Assembly: GCF_003003055.1 (NCBI RefSeq)
Contig: NZ_PVTV01000015.1
Coordinates: 222,259-286,258 of the forward strand
Reading direction: 5' to 3'
Length of the DNA stretch: 64,000 nt
From: Jezberella montanilacus
Lineage (GTDB): Bacteria > Pseudomonadota > Gammaproteobacteria > Burkholderiales > Burkholderiaceae_B
In this document: piece by piece, positions 1-9,661 of the stretch
Position numbering within the stretch: the first letter of the stretch is position 1
Layout of the letters: each line of letters begins with the position of its first letter
The notes under the pieces: generated by a model
The model's database searches: none
Seen by the model: only the letters and a program-made list of their open reading frames with translations
Told to the model about the DNA's origin: nothing
Made by a program: the position numbers and the translations under genes

Positions 1-2
1 CC

Positions 3-140
3 AGAAGAATGATGGCCTTGTTGGAGATGATAGGATCAGATGATAACGTCTTGGTCGGCGAGCCACTAACAAAGATGATTAGCGAGGTCTGGCCCGTGTA
101 TCGACAGTTAACGACTGAACTAAAGTTGACACCCGAGTAA
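3..140 (+). CDS. C-terminal fragment of an unidentified protein
   Basis: An open frame enters from the left edge and ends at TAA 138-140, giving about 45 residues ending in TTELKLTPE. It has no motif I can assign. The gap to the next start is about 190 bases and holds no other gene. It could be the 3' end of a real gene because the frame is open from the edge, but the stretch is too short to exclude chance. Confidence 0.35.
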   Translation, partial: RRMMALLEMIGSDDNVLVGEPLTKMISEVWPVYRQLTTELKLTPE

Positions 141-327
141 CTTGTGACTGAATCCATCAGTGTTGAACAAAGCTTTGCATCCCATCAAGGCCTGAGCTCA
201 CAACAAAGCAGCCGTAGGTTGAAAGAAAAAGCCGACCCGGGAACAACATATGCCTTGGCATACTAATTGCTTGTCCGAAGAGAGATTGCAGTAAGCAAGT
301 ACACCCGGCATGGAGAAGGAAAAAGCA

Positions 328-1314
328 ATGAATTTTGCAGCAAAACGGATCGAAACATTGTTATTCATCGGCTTACTCACGCTACTTGGTGGATCGGTGG
401 CTTATGGTGAGGAGATATACCCCAGTAAACCGATCAAAGTAGTGGTGCCTTTTCCGCCCGGGGGTGCGACGGACATCCTCACTCGGGCCGTGACAGAGAA
501 GCTGGCCGTAAGACTCGGACAACCTGTTGTGATCGAGAATAAGCCTGGTGGGGGTGCCAATATTGGAGCCTCAGCTGTTGCGCACGCGACGCCCGATGGT
601 TACACCATACTAATGGGATCAATGGGTTCGCACTCGGCGGCGATCAGCTATTACAAAACGCTTACTTACAACTTACGAGCTGACCTCACGCCGATCTCCC
701 GGGTGGGCACAATTGGCATTACCGTTTTGGTTAGCGCAGACAATCCAGCCAAGAATCTGGCTGAATTGATAAGCAACGTTCGCGCGCATCCTGGTGACTT
801 CACCTGTGGGTCCTCTGGAACAGGCGGTCAGATTCACTTGACCTGTGAAATGTTTAAAACCGCCGCGAATCTCAACATTTTGCATATTCCCTATAAAGGC
901 ACGGCAATGTTGATCCCAGACCTGATCACAGGTCGAGTCAGCATGACGCTGGATAATATCCCGCCCTATTTACAACTCATCCAAACAGGCAAAGTGAAAG
1001 CGCTGGCTGTAACGATGCTTGAGCGCTCTCCTCTCTTGCCCGATGTGCCTACCTTGGCTGAGTCTGGGTTTCCCGGCTTTGATTCAGTAGCAGCCTATTC
1101 ATTTTTTGTCCCAACGGGAACACCCAAACCAATTATTGATCGGCTGAATAAAGAAGTGAACGCGGTGCTGTTAGATCCCGAGCTTAAGTTAAAGATGCGA
1201 GAGCAAGGGATTGAGATCCAAGGATCCACGCCAGAGGCTGTTTCAGCGTATCTGGATAACGAAATCACTAAATGGGCAAAAGTGATTAAAGAGGGGAAGA
1301 TTGCTCAAGAATGA
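328..1314 (+). CDS. Bug-type tripartite tricarboxylate transporter receptor
   Basis: Periplasmic solute-binding protein of the TctC/Bug family, about 328 residues. After a hydrophobic signal segment (LLFIGLLTLLGGSVAYG) the mature part opens with YPSKPIKVVVPFPPGG, the typical first strand and ligand loop. Further family hallmarks are VIENKPGGG, the A..DGYT segment, HIPYKGTA and LPDVPTLAESG. The ATG at 328 is preferred over the one at 310 because GAAGGA lies 7 bases upstream and the signal peptide then starts cleanly. No TctA/TctB membrane genes are nearby, as is common for orphan Bug receptors in Burkholderiales, so the ligand (probably a carboxylate) cannot be named. It ends 8 bases from the convergent ygiQ gene. 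Confidence 0.9.
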   Translation: MNFAAKRIETLLFIGLLTLLGGSVAYGEEIYPSKPIKVVVPFPPGGATDILTRAVTEKLAVRLGQPVVIENKPGGGANIGASAVAHATPDGYTILMGSMGSHSAAISYYKTLTYNLRADLTPISRVGTIGITVLVSADNPAKNLAELISNVRAHPGDFTCGSSGTGGQIHLTCEMFKTAANLNILHIPYKGTAMLIPDLITGRVSMTLDNIPPYLQLIQTGKVKALAVTMLERSPLLPDVPTLAESGFPGFDSVAAYSFFVPTGTPKPIIDRLNKEVNAVLLDPELKLKMREQGIEIQGSTPEAVSAYLDNEITKWAKVIKEGKIAQE

Positions 1315-1322
1315 TCGAGCAA

Positions 1323-3632
1323 TTAGATCTTCTTGCGCGGGGGTAGCCCTGTATGCTGGGTTAACACTCGGCCCGGCTTGACTGTACGCTTGCCCGCAGC
1401 CTCAGTGCTGTTTTTACGCCGAGTACTGGTGTAACTGCCATCGGTTTGCGGTTGATGAAAAGGGATTAGGTGTTTTTTACCATTACCGATGAGATCCGCG
1501 CGCCCCATTGCTTTCAGCGCCTCACGCAACAACGGCCAGTTGTTTGCATCGTGGTAGCGCAAAAACGCTTTATGCAGCCGACGACGCCGATCGCCGCGAA
1601 CAATATCGACGGTCTCGCTTGTTCGAGTCACTCGACCGAGCGGGTTGCGCCCTGAGTGATACATTGCTGTGGCAGTGGCCATCGGGCTTGGGTAGAAAGT
1701 TTGCACTTGATCTGCTCTAAAGCCGTGGCTCTTGAGCCATACAGCCAAGTGCATCATGTCCTCATCACTGGTACCAGGATGAGCCGCAATAAAGTACGGC
1801 ACCAAAAACTGCTTTTTACCGGCCTCTAAACTGAACTTATCAAACATCTGTTTGAACTTGTCGTAGCTGCCGATCCCGGGCTTCATCATCTTAGATAGTG
1901 GCCCCATCTCGGTGTGCTCGGGGGCGATCTTGAGATAACCGCCCACATGATGGGTGACGAGCTCGCGAATATATTCGGGCGACTTCACTGCCAGGTCATA
2001 GCGTAAGCCCGAGCCAATCAGAATCTTCTTCACACCTTTGAGCGCACGAGCCCGTCGATACATATGAATCAAAGAACTGTGATCGGTATTTAGGTTCTGG
2101 CAAACATCGGGGTACACGCAACTGGGCTTGCGACAGGCCGACTCAATTGCAGGTGTTTTGCAGCCGATGCGGTACATGTTGGCGGTGGGGCCGCCCAAAT
2201 CTGAAATCACGCCTGTGAAACCAGGTACTTTGTCTCGGATGTCTTCGATTTCACGGATAACGGAGTCTTCGCTGCGACTTTGAATAATCCGCCCTTCGTG
2301 CTCAGTGATCGAGCAAAAGGTGCAGCCGCCAAAACAGCCTCGCATGATGTTGACGCTAAAACGAATCATCTCCCAGGCAGGGATCTTGGTCGTGCCGTCG
2401 TGGCCACCCTTTTCATCCGCGTAAGCGGGATGTGGACTGCGAGCATAAGGCAAATCAAAAACCAAATCCATCTCTGGGGTGGTGAGGGGAATCGGGGGTG
2501 GGTTAATCCACACATCTCGTGCTGTTCGTCCTTCACCATGCGCCTGCACGAGCGCGCGAGCGTTGCCGGGATTCGTTTCTAAATGAAGCACTCGGCTGGC
2601 ATGAGCATATAAAACAGGGTCTGATTTCACTTGTTCGTAAGCAGGCAAGCGGATCACGCTTCGCTCGCGTGGAGGCACTTTAAGCTTGCCCTTTAACTGC
2701 AAAGCTGGATTAGGCGTAAAGACCAGAGGCGATTCGCCGGCTATTGCCTTGCGCTTTTTATCGCTCTTTTTGTTCGCGTCAGCGGCTACTTCGCGCGCCT
2801 CATCATTACGCGCACAGGTTTCACCGTTTTCGAGCGCTTGCTCGCTGATCATCAGATAAGGATTAACGTGAGCCTCTACCCTACCCGGTTCGTCAATACT
2901 CGTCGACGTTATCTCAAACCAGCCTTCGGGTGTCTCGCGACGCATGAAGGCAGTACCTCGAACGTCAGTGATTTGATGCACGGGCTCTTTAGCAGCCAGC
3001 CGGTGAGCAATTTCAACAACAGCCCTCTCGGCGTTGCCATACAACAGCAAATCACATTTGCTATCAATCACCACTGAGCGGCGAACCTTATCAGACCAGT
3101 AATCGTAATGCGCAATCCGTCTCAGTGACCCTTCGATTCCACCAAGCACAACCGGAACGTCTTTATAGGCTTCTTTGCAGCGTTGGGTATAGACAATTGC
3201 GGCTCGATCGGGTCGCCGACCACCGATATCCCCAGCGGTATAGGCATCATCACTACGCATTTTTCGATCGGCCGTATAACGGTTGATCATTGAATCCATA
3301 TTGCCAGCCGTCACCCCAAAAAACAGATTCGGCTTACCCAAGACCTTGAAGGGATCAGCGCTTTGCCATTCTGGCTGCGCAATAATCCCGACTCGAAACC
3401 CTTGATTTTCAAGCATACGACCGATCACAGCCATGCCGAAGCTGGGGTGATCCACATAGGCGTCACCCGTCACAATAATGATGTCGCAACTATCCCAGCC
3501 AAGCTGAGTCATTTCGTCGCGACTCATCGGTAAGAAAGGTGCCACGCCAAAGCGCTCTGCCCAGAACTTGCGATAACTGCTCAGGGGTTTTGCGTTACGG
3601 GGGAAGAAGGAAACGTCGGTGTAGGTGGTCAT
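1323..3632 (-). CDS. ygiQ: YgiQ family radical SAM protein
   Basis: About 769 residues, close to the family norm. The N-terminal region ([20 protein letters not shown], then [13 protein letters not shown]) is the conserved UPF0313 start. The radical SAM cluster motif CFGGCTFC (CxxxCxxC) is at about residues 433-440. A further Cys-rich stretch ([15 protein letters not shown]) follows. The basic C-terminal tail is typical. The frame is open upstream to 3713, but the start at 3632 ([13 protein letters not shown]) matches the family start, so the extra 27 residues are probably untranslated. The protein is expected to bind a 4Fe-4S cluster and SAM. The substrate is not established from sequence. 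It is transcribed alone and is convergent with the Bug gene. Confidence 0.93.
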   Translation of the reverse strand: MTTYTDVSFFPRNAKPLSSYRKFWAERFGVAPFLPMSRDEMTQLGWDSCDIIIVTGDAYVDHPSFGMAVIGRMLENQGFRVGIIAQPEWQSADPFKVLGKPNLFFGVTAGNMDSMINRYTADRKMRSDDAYTAGDIGGRRPDRAAIVYTQRCKEAYKDVPVVLGGIEGSLRRIAHYDYWSDKVRRSVVIDSKCDLLLYGNAERAVVEIAHRLAAKEPVHQITDVRGTAFMRRETPEGWFEITSTSIDEPGRVEAHVNPYLMISEQALENGETCARNDEAREVAADANKKSDKKRKAIAGESPLVFTPNPALQLKGKLKVPPRERSVIRLPAYEQVKSDPVLYAHASRVLHLETNPGNARALVQAHGEGRTARDVWINPPPIPLTTPEMDLVFDLPYARSPHPAYADEKGGHDGTTKIPAWEMIRFSVNIMRGCFGGCTFCSITEHEGRIIQSRSEDSVIREIEDIRDKVPGFTGVISDLGGPTANMYRIGCKTPAIESACRKPSCVYPDVCQNLNTDHSSLIHMYRRARALKGVKKILIGSGLRYDLAVKSPEYIRELVTHHVGGYLKIAPEHTEMGPLSKMMKPGIGSYDKFKQMFDKFSLEAGKKQFLVPYFIAAHPGTSDEDMMHLAVWLKSHGFRADQVQTFYPSPMATATAMYHSGRNPLGRVTRTSETVDIVRGDRRRRLHKAFLRYHDANNWPLLREALKAMGRADLIGNGKKHLIPFHQPQTDGSYTSTRRKNSTEAAGKRTVKPGRVLTQHTGLPPRKKI

Positions 3633-3767
3633 AGCAGTCCGTAGACAGTATTGTACGGTACGTATTAACCACGAACAAACCTCGCAGGCTTGCGCGGCGG
3701 CTAATTGATCCATTAAAGTGCAGAATAATTTTCAATATGAGCGATTAAGCCCACATGGTCATCGGCA

Positions 3768-5015
3768 ATGAGTGAACTCGCCCGAGCGGTATTCGGCTAC
3801 GCCACGCTGATGGGCCTTGCCTGGTTGATCTCAGAAAACCGTAAAGCCATCCCTTGGCGTACGGTAATTGGAGGTGTCGTCTTACAGACCATACTCACCG
3901 TCATGTTTTTCAAGATTTCATTTTTGAAAACCACGATTGCCGGGCTAAATGATGTGATGCAAGGCCTGTTGATGGCCACTAAAAGTGGCACGAGTGCCGT
4001 GTTTGGCTATCTTGGTGGTGCACCCTCCCCGTTTGCATCGTCGGGTTCGGGATCTTCGTTCATTCTGGCGTTTCAGGCGCTCCCCATTGTTTTGCTGATG
4101 AGTGTGATCTCAGCGCTGTTATTTCACTGGGGTGTTCTGCCCCGACTCGTTAAACTATTTTCAGTTTTGCTTGAGAAGATCATGAACGTCAGTGGTAGCG
4201 TCGGCCTATCAACCGCAGCTAATGTTTTTCTTGGCATGGTCGAAGCGCCACTCCTTATCAAACCTTATCTCGACAAACTTTCTCGTGGTGAATTGTTTGC
4301 AGTCATGTCCGTAGGGATGTCCGGTGTCGCCGGTTCAGTGATGGCGCTCTACGCCGGTATCTTGTCAGAACAAGTCCCAGATGCGCTCGGGCACATTCTC
4401 ATTGCCTCTTTTGTCAGTGCACCAGCCGCCTTGGCGTTCTCAGCACTGATGGTGCCGTCAGAGAAGGGCTCAAGCGAGTTGCCTGTCAATATCCAACAGG
4501 TCGACACGAATAGTTTCGACGCTATCGTCAGAGCGACCTCAGAGGGCTTGCAAACCATTTTGCAAATCGGCGCGACGCTGATTGTCTTTATCTCCCTCGT
4601 CACACTAGTCAACGAACTATTGAGTTGGTTAACAGTGGAAGAACATCCCGTCACCCTGCAAGGTATTTTGGGATACCTGATGGCCCCGCTTGCTTGGCTC
4701 ATCGGCATCCCTTGGGATGAGTCGGTTATGGCTGGTTCCTTATTGGGAACCAAAACAGTTTTGAATGAGTTAGTGGCCTATATCGATATGGCCAATCTGC
4801 CCAGTGGTGCGCTTTCTGCGAAAAGCCAACTTATTTTGACTTATGCGATGTGTGGCTTTGCCAACTTGGGAAGCCTTGGAATTTTAATTGGCGGAATGAC
4901 TGCGATGACACCCGTTCACCGTAAAAACATTCTGGATCTGGGCTTACGCACTATTGTCGCGGGGACGCTGGCCACGCTATCGTGTGGCTGCATTGTCAGT
5001 TATCTAATCCACTAA
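3768..5015 (+). CDS. NupC-type concentrative nucleoside transporter
   Basis: A 415-residue, strongly hydrophobic inner-membrane protein with about eight to ten helices. The family blocks are visible: IPWRTVIGGVVLQ near the N terminus, NVFLGMVEAPLLIKPYL in the middle with the GMxE-P substrate loop, and a C-terminal GFANLGSLGILIGGMTAM followed by P..R. It should import nucleosides by cation symport. It is divergent from ygiQ with a gap of about 135 bases and stands alone, so there is no operon clue to the preferred nucleoside. The pyrimidine/hydantoin-like operon at 7182-17715 lies nearby, but a link would be speculation. Confidence 0.92.
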   Translation: MSELARAVFGYATLMGLAWLISENRKAIPWRTVIGGVVLQTILTVMFFKISFLKTTIAGLNDVMQGLLMATKSGTSAVFGYLGGAPSPFASSGSGSSFILAFQALPIVLLMSVISALLFHWGVLPRLVKLFSVLLEKIMNVSGSVGLSTAANVFLGMVEAPLLIKPYLDKLSRGELFAVMSVGMSGVAGSVMALYAGILSEQVPDALGHILIASFVSAPAALAFSALMVPSEKGSSELPVNIQQVDTNSFDAIVRATSEGLQTILQIGATLIVFISLVTLVNELLSWLTVEEHPVTLQGILGYLMAPLAWLIGIPWDESVMAGSLLGTKTVLNELVAYIDMANLPSGALSAKSQLILTYAMCGFANLGSLGILIGGMTAMTPVHRKNILDLGLRTIVAGTLATLSCGCIVSYLIH

Positions 5016-5068
5016 GTCGCAACGTCGAAAAGCAGCAATTGCATAAAATACTCAGCCCAGCAAAAGGC

Positions 5069-5434
5069 CTAGGTCTCAAAAAAGTCAAAGATTAATTTCA
5101 AAAATTCTTTGTACTTGATCGGCTTCGCCACTTAGCCATTGCAACCGGCATCCATGATTTTTTCTCGATCGCCAGCCATGACAAGCGCAGTCATCGCGAT
5201 GATATGTATTTGCTTGGTCAAGGGGTTTTCCTTGAGGACTCGTGTTGCCTGCAAGCCATCCACCCCTGGCAGTTGAACATCCATCAAAATCAAGTCAGGC
5301 TGCTCTTTGATCGCAAGCTCAATACCCAATTCTGCATCAGTCGCTTTCAAAACGAGATAGCCGGCGTTTTCTAGCAAAAACGATGCTAACTTCATATTTG
5401 ACTCGTTATCCTCAATGACCAAAATTTTACGCAT
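5069..5434 (-). pseudogene. CheY-like single receiver protein, premature stop
   Basis: The frame MRKILVIEDNESNMKLA encodes a stand-alone receiver (DivK-like) with the acidic pair ED, phospho-acceptor region LILMDVQLPG and the Thr in IIAMTALV. It stops at TAA 5132-5134 after DAGCNG. Read through that one codon, the same frame continues VAKPIKYKEFLKLIFDFFET to a TAG at 5069-5071. In relatives this position is Tyr (GY.AKP), so a single TAC or TAT to TAA change explains the break. The truncated product lacks the conserved Lys of AKP and the last helix, so it is probably inactive. The start overlaps the stop of the upstream tandem-receiver ORF by 8 bases. Confidence 0.8.
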
Positions 5435-6236
5435 GATCGACCTTATCTTTGAGCATTGCCCGGTCGACTTCACGAATAAACAAACCATGCCTGAGATCAG
5501 ATTTCTCTAGAATTTCTTTGGCATCTTTGCCTAATCTGTCGCGATCGGCCTGAGTAATTTGTTTCGCTGTGACAACAATAATGGGTATATCTCGAGTCGT
5601 GACATCGTTCTTCAGTGCATCAATCACATCAAAGCCACTTAGCTCTGGCATCATCAGGTCAAGCAAGATCAAGTCAGGTTTGCTTTCTCTCGCGATATTA
5701 ATGCCCTGCCTGCCGTTAAAAGCCGACAAGACTTTGTAGCCTGCAACGTCAAGATGTGTACCAAGCAATTGAACTGCCTTTGGGTCATCGTCGATAACCA
5801 GTACGACCCCATGACGTTCAGCAAACCGGCGACCGAAACCCTCTGCCCCCAGGGCTCGGCTCAATTGATCACGGCTTACTGGTTTTTGTAACACCTGGTT
5901 CGCACCTAGAGACAAGCCACGTGCCCGATCAGCCACAATCGAAATAATCACCACTGGTATGGATGCAACATCAGTATTCTTTTTTAAGCGCTCCAAGCAC
6001 TGCCACCCATCCATTCCTGGCAAATGAATGTCAAGCGTGATGAGGTCGGGTCGTTGCTGCACGGCGAGCTCAATGCCACGCTCAGCTGTCTCAGCCACGA
6101 TTACTCGAAAACCAATCGCGACTAATTGCACCCTTAAGATTTCGGCTGCGGCGTGATCGTCTTCGATCACCAAGGTAACCGCTCCCATCCCATCGCTCAT
6201 GATGGTTGAGTGCGATTTCAGCTCCCATGCGCACAT
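5427..6236 (-). CDS. Tandem receiver-domain protein, remnant of a larger sensor
   Basis: Two receiver domains follow each other: the first has VIEDDHAAAEIL, LITLDIHLPGMDG and LQKPVSRDQL, the second VLVIDDDPKAVQLL, LILLDLMMPELSG and a degenerate C-terminal end. There is no kinase or output domain. The first domain lacks its normal N-terminal lead, and codons before about 6175 are out-of-frame reading of the HD-GYP gene (NHHERWDGSGY read in another phase). Domain arrangement of this kind is usual at the C terminus of hybrid histidine kinases beside HD-GYP regulators, so I infer that a deletion removed the kinase part and fused the two genes out of frame. It may still be translated from ATG 6200 or 6188. 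Confidence 0.65.
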   Translation of the reverse strand: MCAWELKSHSTIMSDGMGAVTLVIEDDHAAAEILRVQLVAIGFRVIVAETAERGIELAVQQRPDLITLDIHLPGMDGWQCLERLKKNTDVASIPVVIISIVADRARGLSLGANQVLQKPVSRDQLSRALGAEGFGRRFAERHGVVLVIDDDPKAVQLLGTHLDVAGYKVLSAFNGRQGINIARESKPDLILLDLMMPELSGFDVIDALKNDVTTRDIPIIVVTAKQITQADRDRLGKDAKEILEKSDLRHGLFIREVDRAMLKDKVDHA

Positions 6237-6996
6237 AGGGTGATGTCCCTGTCGATAGAATTATTGCCCCTGCAGCGCAATGGGTTTTCATAATGACCCA
6301 TTCCTCATCGCTTAATTGACCAACTTTAAGCAAGACACTATCCGGAACGCCGATTTTGCCAATATCGTGCATGGGACTTGCATGAAAAATTGCTTCACAG
6401 GTTTGAACTGATAGTTCCATCGCAACCGCTATCAGTTTGCAATAGAAACTCACTCTTTGAATATGTTTTCCAGTTTCGGCGTCTTTTCCCTCCGCTGCAC
6501 GAACAAGCGTCAAGACGGTGTTGCGGTAAGACGCCTCAAGTTCAGCCGTACGGATACGGACTTGCTCTTCCAGTATTGTTTTTTGATTATTTAACAGATC
6601 CCCATATTTCTTTAAGCGAAGCAGGTTGCGTACTCTGACAACGAGGTCGACTCGAACCACTGGCTTAGTCAGAAACTCTTCAGCGCCCGCTTGGAGTGCT
6701 TTGATTTTTGTCTCTTGATCATCTAAAGCAGTCACCATGATGACTGGTATATTTTGCGTGAGCAGATCCGCTTTCAGCTATTTGACCGTTTCGAAGCCGT
6801 CCATACCTGGCATCATGATATCCAGCAAAATCAAATCAGGCTTTTCCACAACAGCCATCGCCAGCGCCACACGGCCGTTGCTCGCTGAAACGGTCGAATA
6901 TCCCTCAGATTGCAACAAAGTTTCCATCAGCCTGACGTTGAGATCCTGATCATCGACGATCAGAATTTTGCTGGGGCCTAAGTCGGTAAATTCCAT
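6091..6996 (-). pseudogene. Receiver-HD-GYP response regulator, doubly disrupted
   Basis: The frame starts at 6996 (MEFTDLGPSKILIVDDQDLN), runs through LILLDIMMPGMDGFETVK and hits TAG at 6778-6780. The same frame continues LKADLLTQNIPVIMVTALDD, so a TTG to TAG change is the simplest explanation. After the receiver come a coiled linker and the first half of an HD-GYP domain: ETGKHIQRVS, MHDIGKIGVPD (the HD pair) and NHHERWDGSGY. At about 6175 the homology ends one residue before the Pro of GYP, and the rest (LGDRRRSRRSRN) is out-of-frame reading of the next gene. The intact protein would degrade cyclic di-GMP. This copy lacks half its catalytic domain. Confidence 0.8.
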
Positions 6997-7181
6997 AGTC
7001 TGTCCAATCCCAATATTGTTGGGATTAGGCTAATGAATTGCAATTCCGCGGTCTGTGCGATGGCGCACAACGACAACACAGTTTCAGCCGGGTGGACAGG
7101 GACAAACGCGAACGTTCAGCTCCAACACTAAGTCTTTCACTGTACGTCCCGTTTATAGTGACAAGGTTCGCCTGATTGCGT

Positions 7182-8258
7182 ATGCTAATTAAATCTTTTA
7201 AAACTCACTCAAGAATGATCGCGTTTGATCTGCTCACTGGATTTTTAGGCAGTGGAAAAACCACCTTGCTTAACGCTTTCCTGCAATTAGAAGCAGGGTC
7301 TGATACTGCCGTTATCGTTAATGAATTCGGCGCGATAGGCTTAGATCAGCTGGTCTATCAAGAATTTTCAGACGACGTCTATTTATTGGACAACGGATGT
7401 TTGTGTTGCACCGTGACACACTCGCTACGCGAGACCCTACTAGAAATCAAAAACGTAGCCGGTCGACTAGATCGTCCACCCCTGCGTCGTGTCGTCATAG
7501 AAACGACAGGTTTGGCGGACCCTCTGCCTGTGCTTCATGCGCTGCTCGGCGACAAGTTGCTCATGCAACATTTCAGTCTTGGTCAAGTGATAACCACCGT
7601 TGACGCAGTGCAAGGTGCTGAACAGTTATCTCTACACTTGGAATCACGGCGACAAGTCAGCCTAGCAGAGCACTTGGTCCTCACTAAAATAGACATGGCA
7701 GCGCCAGAACAGTTAGCTGAACTGCGCCGGCACCTGCAACACATCAATCCCTATGCTCAAGTCACGCTGTCTGCCATAGGCCAAGCCGCCCGATCTGTTT
7801 TTACGTCACCTAGCAGCGAGCACAGACCTCTGGGGTTACCTCGCACTGAACAAAGTATTGACCAATACCCGCTGCAACATACACGGCATCAAACAGCGCA
7901 TACTCACGCCGATGATATCAGTACATGGAGTGCCTACCTTAACACCCGCCCCACCTGGGTCGGAGTCTCGGCTTGGTGGCACTTGCTGGTACAGCACTTT
8001 GATAGTCGGTTACTGCGATGCAAAGGTCTGATCCATATGGACGACCAGCGCCCGTTTGCAATGATTCAGGGGGTAGGTAAAGTGTTTCATTCCCCCACTT
8101 TTTTGCAAGTCTGGCCAGATGAGGATCCGCGCGGCCGTATCATTTGCATTGGCATGGGGCTTGATCCTGTCTGGCTGCAAGAGAGTCTCAGGGCGCTCAC
8201 ACTGACTGAGGCATCATACCGACCACGCACTCTAAATGAATTAGATAAATGTTTTTAA
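7182..8258 (+). CDS. COG0523 (CobW/YjiA-like) metal-chaperone GTPase
   Basis: About 358 residues. The P-loop GFLGSGKTT is at residues 20-28, the metal-binding GCLCC motif at 72-76, the Walker B/switch region ETTGLADP follows, and the guanine-specificity motif is TKID. The C terminus has the CobW_C-type region. Family members deliver zinc or other metals to target enzymes using GTP. The next gene, 11 bases downstream, is a metal-dependent hydantoinase, so delivering metal to that enzyme is a reasonable inference. A His-rich stretch (HTRHQTAHTHADD) between the domains could also bind metal. The start is uncertain: TTG 7176, ATG 7182 or ATG 7215 are possible, and the last would place the family start MIAFDLLTGF first. 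Confidence 0.88.
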   Translation: MLIKSFKTHSRMIAFDLLTGFLGSGKTTLLNAFLQLEAGSDTAVIVNEFGAIGLDQLVYQEFSDDVYLLDNGCLCCTVTHSLRETLLEIKNVAGRLDRPPLRRVVIETTGLADPLPVLHALLGDKLLMQHFSLGQVITTVDAVQGAEQLSLHLESRRQVSLAEHLVLTKIDMAAPEQLAELRRHLQHINPYAQVTLSAIGQAARSVFTSPSSEHRPLGLPRTEQSIDQYPLQHTRHQTAHTHADDISTWSAYLNTRPTWVGVSAWWHLLVQHFDSRLLRCKGLIHMDDQRPFAMIQGVGKVFHSPTFLQVWPDEDPRGRIICIGMGLDPVWLQESLRALTLTEASYRPRTLNELDKCF

Positions 8259-8269
8259 ACAGAGGCACT

Positions 8270-9661
8270 ATGAATACACCCGAATTTTTTTTACGGGGCG
8301 GCATACTCGTTGATGCGAGCTCAGACGGCACCCCCATGGACCTGCTGATCAAGGACGGAAAAATTGCGGCTCACCTGACACCTGGCACACCAGTCGATAC
8401 ATCCATCCCCGTCAAGTCAGCGACAGGTTTGCACGTGTTTCCGGGATTAATTGATGCGCACGTGCACTTCGGTTTTGGCGAGAAAATCACCGAATACGAG
8501 ACCGAGACCATCTATGCTGCCCAGGGTGGTTTCACAACGGTACTCGGATATTTTTTAAATAATGAAGCTTATGCAGATGTCTTCAAGCGCGAACAGGATT
8601 ATGCAAAAACCCGAGCTTACGTCGACTATGCCTTTCATTTCAGTACGGCAAACGAGGATCACATCAATCAGTTAGACGATTACGTCAAAACCTATGGCGT
8701 GACGTCGTTTAAATACTTCATGAACTTTAAAGGGGAAGAGGGGCGATATCTGGGTCTGGATGGCACAGATGACGGCTATCTGTTCGATCTGCTTACCAAA
8801 GCCGCCAGTCTCGGAGATGTAAAAGTGGTTTGCCACACCGAAAACATCGAAGTCGTCAACCGTATCCGAAGTCGAATTCAAGCTGGCGGCGGGTCGACAT
8901 TAAAGGACTGGTCGCTCGCCAAGCCTGCATTCACAGAGGCCGAGGCATGCGTGCGCGCCATGTATTTTGCTGAACACCTGGGCGCACAAATCTATATTCC
9001 ACACATCAGCACACGCATGGCACTGGACGAGGTCCGTAAATGGCGCGGCCGATACAACAAGGTTTTTGTAGAAACCTGCCCACATTATCTCACCCACACC
9101 GAGGACTCCGACCTAGGTGGCATGGGCAAAGCGAATCCTCCGTTTCGAACCGCGGATGACGTTGAGGCCATGTGGGAAGGCTTGCGGGATGGCTCGATCG
9201 ACGTAGTCGGCTCTGACCACTGCCCACGCAAACGCGCAACTAAAGAAAAACCCATGTGGCTTGCCTCGCAAGGATTCCCCGGAACAGCCACCATTCTCCC
9301 AGTCCTGCTGCACGAGGGTTATCACAAAGGTCGCTTGAGTCTGCGTCGAATCGCTGAGGTACTTACGCAGGCACCGGCACGGATTTTCAATGTCGCACCA
9401 AATAAAGGTAGCCTAGCTGTTGGCACGGATGCCGACCTGACACTGGTTGATCTCAATTTATCTCGCGTCGTCAATCCTGCTGAACTCGGTTCTTATTCGG
9501 ATTACAGCCTCTACGAAGGAATGACGCTCAAAGGCTGGCCAGTGCAGACAATCGTACGCGGTGAAACTGTGATGGCCAACGGCAAAATCACTGGACAAGC
9601 GGGCTATGGTACCTATATCTTTCGTTCACTGACTCAGCCCCAACAAGGAGCAAGCCTATGA
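8270..9661 (+). CDS. Dihydropyrimidinase/hydantoinase-family amidohydrolase
   Basis: A 463-residue cyclic amidohydrolase. The first metal ligands are HVH at residues 64-66 in PGLIDAHVHFGFG. The likely carboxylated Lys lies in TSFKYFMNF near residue 150. Later ligands are CHTEN, PHIST and the Asp of VGSDHCP. It should hydrolyse a cyclic amide such as a hydantoin, dihydropyrimidine or related ring in the cytoplasm. The start at 8270 has AGAGG four bases upstream, and it overlaps nothing. Its stop overlaps the ATG of the isochorismatase-like gene (ATGA), which indicates translational coupling. Hydantoinase, allantoinase and dihydropyrimidinase cannot be separated by eye, and the genes around it do not fit classical allantoin use. 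Confidence 0.88.
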   Translation: MNTPEFFLRGGILVDASSDGTPMDLLIKDGKIAAHLTPGTPVDTSIPVKSATGLHVFPGLIDAHVHFGFGEKITEYETETIYAAQGGFTTVLGYFLNNEAYADVFKREQDYAKTRAYVDYAFHFSTANEDHINQLDDYVKTYGVTSFKYFMNFKGEEGRYLGLDGTDDGYLFDLLTKAASLGDVKVVCHTENIEVVNRIRSRIQAGGGSTLKDWSLAKPAFTEAEACVRAMYFAEHLGAQIYIPHISTRMALDEVRKWRGRYNKVFVETCPHYLTHTEDSDLGGMGKANPPFRTADDVEAMWEGLRDGSIDVVGSDHCPRKRATKEKPMWLASQGFPGTATILPVLLHEGYHKGRLSLRRIAEVLTQAPARIFNVAPNKGSLAVGTDADLTLVDLNLSRVVNPAELGSYSDYSLYEGMTLKGWPVQTIVRGETVMANGKITGQAGYGTYIFRSLTQPQQGASL

